Part shown: positions 6,366 to 8,113 of the stretch, piece after piece | Layout: each line of letters starts with the position of its first letter | Numbering within the stretch: the first letter of the stretch is position 1 | Source of the DNA: Kiritimatiellia bacterium | GTDB lineage: Bacteria; Verrucomicrobiota; Kiritimatiellia; RFP12; UBA1067 | Direction: 5' to 3' | Length of the DNA stretch: 8,113 nucleotides | Assembly: GCA_017936245.1 (NCBI GenBank) | Contig: JAGBFY010000501.1 | Location: forward strand, 1 to 8,113 | Position numbers and translations under genes: made by a program | Notes under the pieces: generated by a model | What the model was told of the DNA's origin: nothing | What the model saw: only the letters and a program-made list of their open reading frames with translations | Database searches by the model: none

Positions 6366-8023
6366 TTCTTTGCAGCCCCGGTCCCGGCAGCTCCGATCCT
6401 GCGCTTCTCCGCTTCCCATCTGCGGGCTCGCAATACAGCCTCCTTAGACTCCTTCACAACCTCTGGATACACATCGATGTATCCTTTTGCCGCCGCAACG
6501 AGTTCGGAGAACCTCTTCGACTCAATGGACGAGAGTTTCGAAACGTCAACAGATTCAAGAAGCGCAAGATCGCCCTTGAAATCCTCAAGCGTGTGCGCCT
6601 CGGCCACGGTTCCGGAAAGCTCGGAATCATCAAGAACATCCGACATCTCTGCCTTCATGCGGGCGGCAACCTTCGCACGCGCAGCATCGCCGCGCTTTTG
6701 GATACGGGCATGATACGCCTTGACCGTATCCGACGCCGCCCCATACTGCGAGCACCATTCGTCGATGATCGTGTCATAGGATAGCTCAGGGAATGCCACC
6801 TGACGGAAAACCACATAATATTCTATTTCCTTCACGGGGCTTGGTCCTCCATCGTAGTCTATGCCGAATGAGCCTTCCTTGTGATAGAAGTGGAAGGTAT
6901 CGTAGAGATACTTCTCAAGTCCGCGAGGCAGTTTTCCCCTGTAGGAAAGGTAGTTGGGACGGAAGAAGAATCGTTTCAATCCCGCCGCCTTGAAGCCTTC
7001 ATAATCTCCCTGATAGTCGTCGTTCATGGACGGAACCATGCCGAAAAGCATGTTGTCCGGGAACTGGATACGCTCACGGCGCGGTTTGAAACGGTAATAG
7101 CTGTAGATGTAGGTTATGCCCTGAACGTTAGGATTCACCTCTACAGCTTTTGCCATCACACGGTTCCAGAAGTTGAGATAGCGGTCCGTTTTGTGATGAA
7201 AGAACGGTTCACCAGGACGATCCGCATCAAGAGCCCGGCAACCATCGCAGAAACAGTAGCCGGGGGTGCCGTCGTTCGGGCAGAGGTTGAGGTACTTGCC
7301 CGCGCCCCTTGCCTTCCAATCGTTTATGATGACGTCTATCACTTCCGGATTCGACAGGCAGAGCTTCTCGCGCCCCATGTACTTCTCAATGACACCGCGT
7401 GTACCGTCCGGAGCAAGTCCGAGATATTCCGGGTGATCCTTCAGGAAACGCTTCTGCCAATTGCGGAACGCATGGCCGTACTTGAACGGACGCCGCTCGG
7501 CGTAGCGCATGCGCCGACCGAATTCAGGATCCGCCCTGCGCATGAGAGCCGTCTCGGAAGGATAGCGATACTCATAGGCCCAGTTCTCCGGTATATCTAT
7601 TTGTGGGCATTTCTTGAACACGATTCCATCATCACCGGGACGCACCCATTTCACACCAAGAAGCTTCTCAAGAAAACCGTACACGGCAAATGCCGAACCG
7701 TAATACGGATAACGTCTCTGTCCTTTGTCGTCGCCCCAGAACCAGATAGTATTCCCTTCACGCTTTGCGAACGAAGTGTAGGGGGCGCTCTTCGCTCCGG
7801 ACGGCTTTCCGAACACAAACTTGAATCCATCACCATCTCCTGTGCGGCCCGCAATCAGCCCGAGGTGCTTTTCAAGTTCATCCGCCGCTATCTTCTGCTG
7901 CGGATTCTCCTTTTTCGCCCTTACTATCTTAGCGGAGGACAGATCCACCATGTCGGCCGAAACCAGCTGCGACATGGACGCAAAAGATAGTCCGCAAAGC
8001 AGAGATGCGAAAGTTCTTGCTGT
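6362..8023 (-). CDS. DUF4838-family secreted protein, 3' exon of a gene split by a group II intron
   Basis: About 553 codons remain after the intron junction. The first in-frame ATG (7975-7973) has no SD before it. The 16 codons upstream (TARTFASLLCGLSFAS) continue into MSQLVSAD as the hydrophobic core and VSA-type cleavage site of a signal peptide, so the true start lies in a 5' exon beyond the right edge. Counting from Met at 7975, residues about 15-120 resemble the GH20/GH67-type N-terminal domain (PQQKIAADELEKHLGLIAG at 25-43, FAVYGFLEKLLGVKWVRPG at 96-114). The DUF4838 core follows, with LGLAPDGTR (185-193), KLCLSNPEV (204-212) and PNDGTPGYCFCDGC (233-246), whose CxCxxC (C241, C243, C246) may bind a metal. 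The barrel region extends to about 410 and a helical charged tail to 537. DUF4838 proteins occur in polysaccharide-utilisation loci, but their reaction is not established. A glycoside hydrolase-like role on a uronic acid-rich glycan is inferred from the coupled downstream gene. Confidence 0.75.
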   Translation of the reverse strand, partial: TARTFASLLCGLSFASMSQLVSADMVDLSSAKIVRAKKENPQQKIAADELEKHLGLIAGRTGDGDGFKFVFGKPSGAKSAPYTSFAKREGNTIWFWGDDKGQRRYPYYGSAFAVYGFLEKLLGVKWVRPGDDGIVFKKCPQIDIPENWAYEYRYPSETALMRRADPEFGRRMRYAERRPFKYGHAFRNWQKRFLKDHPEYLGLAPDGTRGVIEKYMGREKLCLSNPEVIDVIINDWKARGAGKYLNLCPNDGTPGYCFCDGCRALDADRPGEPFFHHKTDRYLNFWNRVMAKAVEVNPNVQGITYIYSYYRFKPRRERIQFPDNMLFGMVPSMNDDYQGDYEGFKAAGLKRFFFRPNYLSYRGKLPRGLEKYLYDTFHFYHKEGSFGIDYDGGPSPVKEIEYYVVFRQVAFPELSYDTIIDEWCSQYGAASDTVKAYHARIQKRGDAARAKVAARMKAEMSDVLDDSELSGTVAEAHTLEDFKGDLALLESVDVSKLSSIESKRFSELVAAAKGYIDVYPEVVKESKEAVLRARRWEAEKRRIGAAGTGAAKK

Positions 8024-8113
8024 GTAGAGTAGAGACCCACGCCTCGACGTTGCCGTCGATGCGGCTTCCCCCTCATCAAACCGTACGTGCGGATTTCCCG
8101 CATACGGCTTTCC
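8024..8113 (-). mobile_element. Group II intron, 3' end (domains V and VI), truncated by the window edge
   Basis: The minus strand from 8113 reads like the end of a bacterial retroelement intron. Domain V spans about 8110-8078: AAGCCGT pairs with ACGGTTT, the AGC catalytic triad is near the 5' end, and an upper stem GCGG/CCGC closes on GAAA, with the CACGTACGG strand typical of domain V. Then comes TTTGATGAGGGGG, a familiar linker in these introns. A domain VI-like hairpin follows, TCGACG-GCAA-CGTCGA (8059-8044) on an imperfect lower stem, and the end is CTACTCTAC, an AY-type 3' terminus with A about 7 nt before the end as a possible branch point. The boundary at 8024/8023 may be off by a few nucleotides. 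The intron has the same orientation as the DUF4838 gene, as splicing requires. The ribozyme body and any reverse transcriptase/maturase would lie to the right, outside the window. Confidence 0.8.

Noticed and set aside
5466..6713. A 415-codon plus-strand open frame opposite the GH105 gene
   Set aside because: It spans the antisense of two genes with well-recognised motifs, and its product has no family features.
6881..7990. A 369-codon plus-strand open frame opposite DUF4838
   Set aside because: It is antisense to a recognised protein family with conserved motifs. No SD or domain is visible.
7976..8113. An open frame running from the right edge through the intron into the DUF4838 gene, with a PYAGNPHVRFDEG-like peptide
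   Set aside because: This frame translates the intron ribozyme domain V/VI. I recognise such peptides as common spurious read-through of group II introns. It has no ATG, GTG or TTG start with an SD in the window, so I do not treat it as the protein N-terminus.

Overview
The window looks like a piece of a bacterial chromosome, probably from the Planctomycetota-Verrucomicrobiota-Chlamydiota group (Kiritimatiellota, Lentisphaerota or a related gut or sediment lineage). This placement is inferred from gene content: a Tat-exported lipoprotein oxidoreductase of the Gfo/Idh/MocA type, a DUF4838 protein, a GH88/GH105 glycan hydrolase and an RhlB-like helicase with a long basic tail, all at moderately high GC. 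No rRNA or other strong phylogenetic marker is present. Every supported gene lies on the minus strand, so transcription runs from the right edge to the left edge.

In transcription order (right to left): positions 8113-8024 carry the 3' end of a group II intron (domain V and domain VI), whose body and maturase would lie beyond the right edge. The intron ends inside the signal-peptide coding region of a DUF4838 gene (8023-6362), which is therefore only the 3' exon of a split gene. That gene overlaps by 4 nt (ATGA) a large secreted protein (6365-3711) that joins an N-terminal GH88/GH105 unsaturated glucuronyl/galacturonyl hydrolase-like domain to a C-terminal BNR-type beta-propeller resembling the PL24/PL25 ulvan-lyase fold. 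The two form a small polysaccharide-degradation operon.

A clear sigma70-type promoter (3652-3624) and a structured leader of about 94 nt then open the housekeeping operon rplM (L13), rpsI (S9) and a DEAD-box RNA helicase gene. A strong hairpin lies between rpsI and the helicase gene. Next comes tRNA-His(GTG), with its own consensus promoter, the G-1 hallmark, an encoded CCA and an intrinsic terminator. Its T-loop has an unusual A54/T58 swap. Only 20 nt after that terminator a Tat-lipoprotein Gfo/Idh/MocA oxidoreductase gene begins and runs off the left edge.

The points most worth following up are the intron splitting a glycan-utilisation gene at its signal peptide, the GH105 plus beta-propeller fusion (possible lyase and hydrolase in one polypeptide), the tRNA-His T-loop, and the untested rplM leader. 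All functional statements come from reading motifs by eye. No database search was possible.
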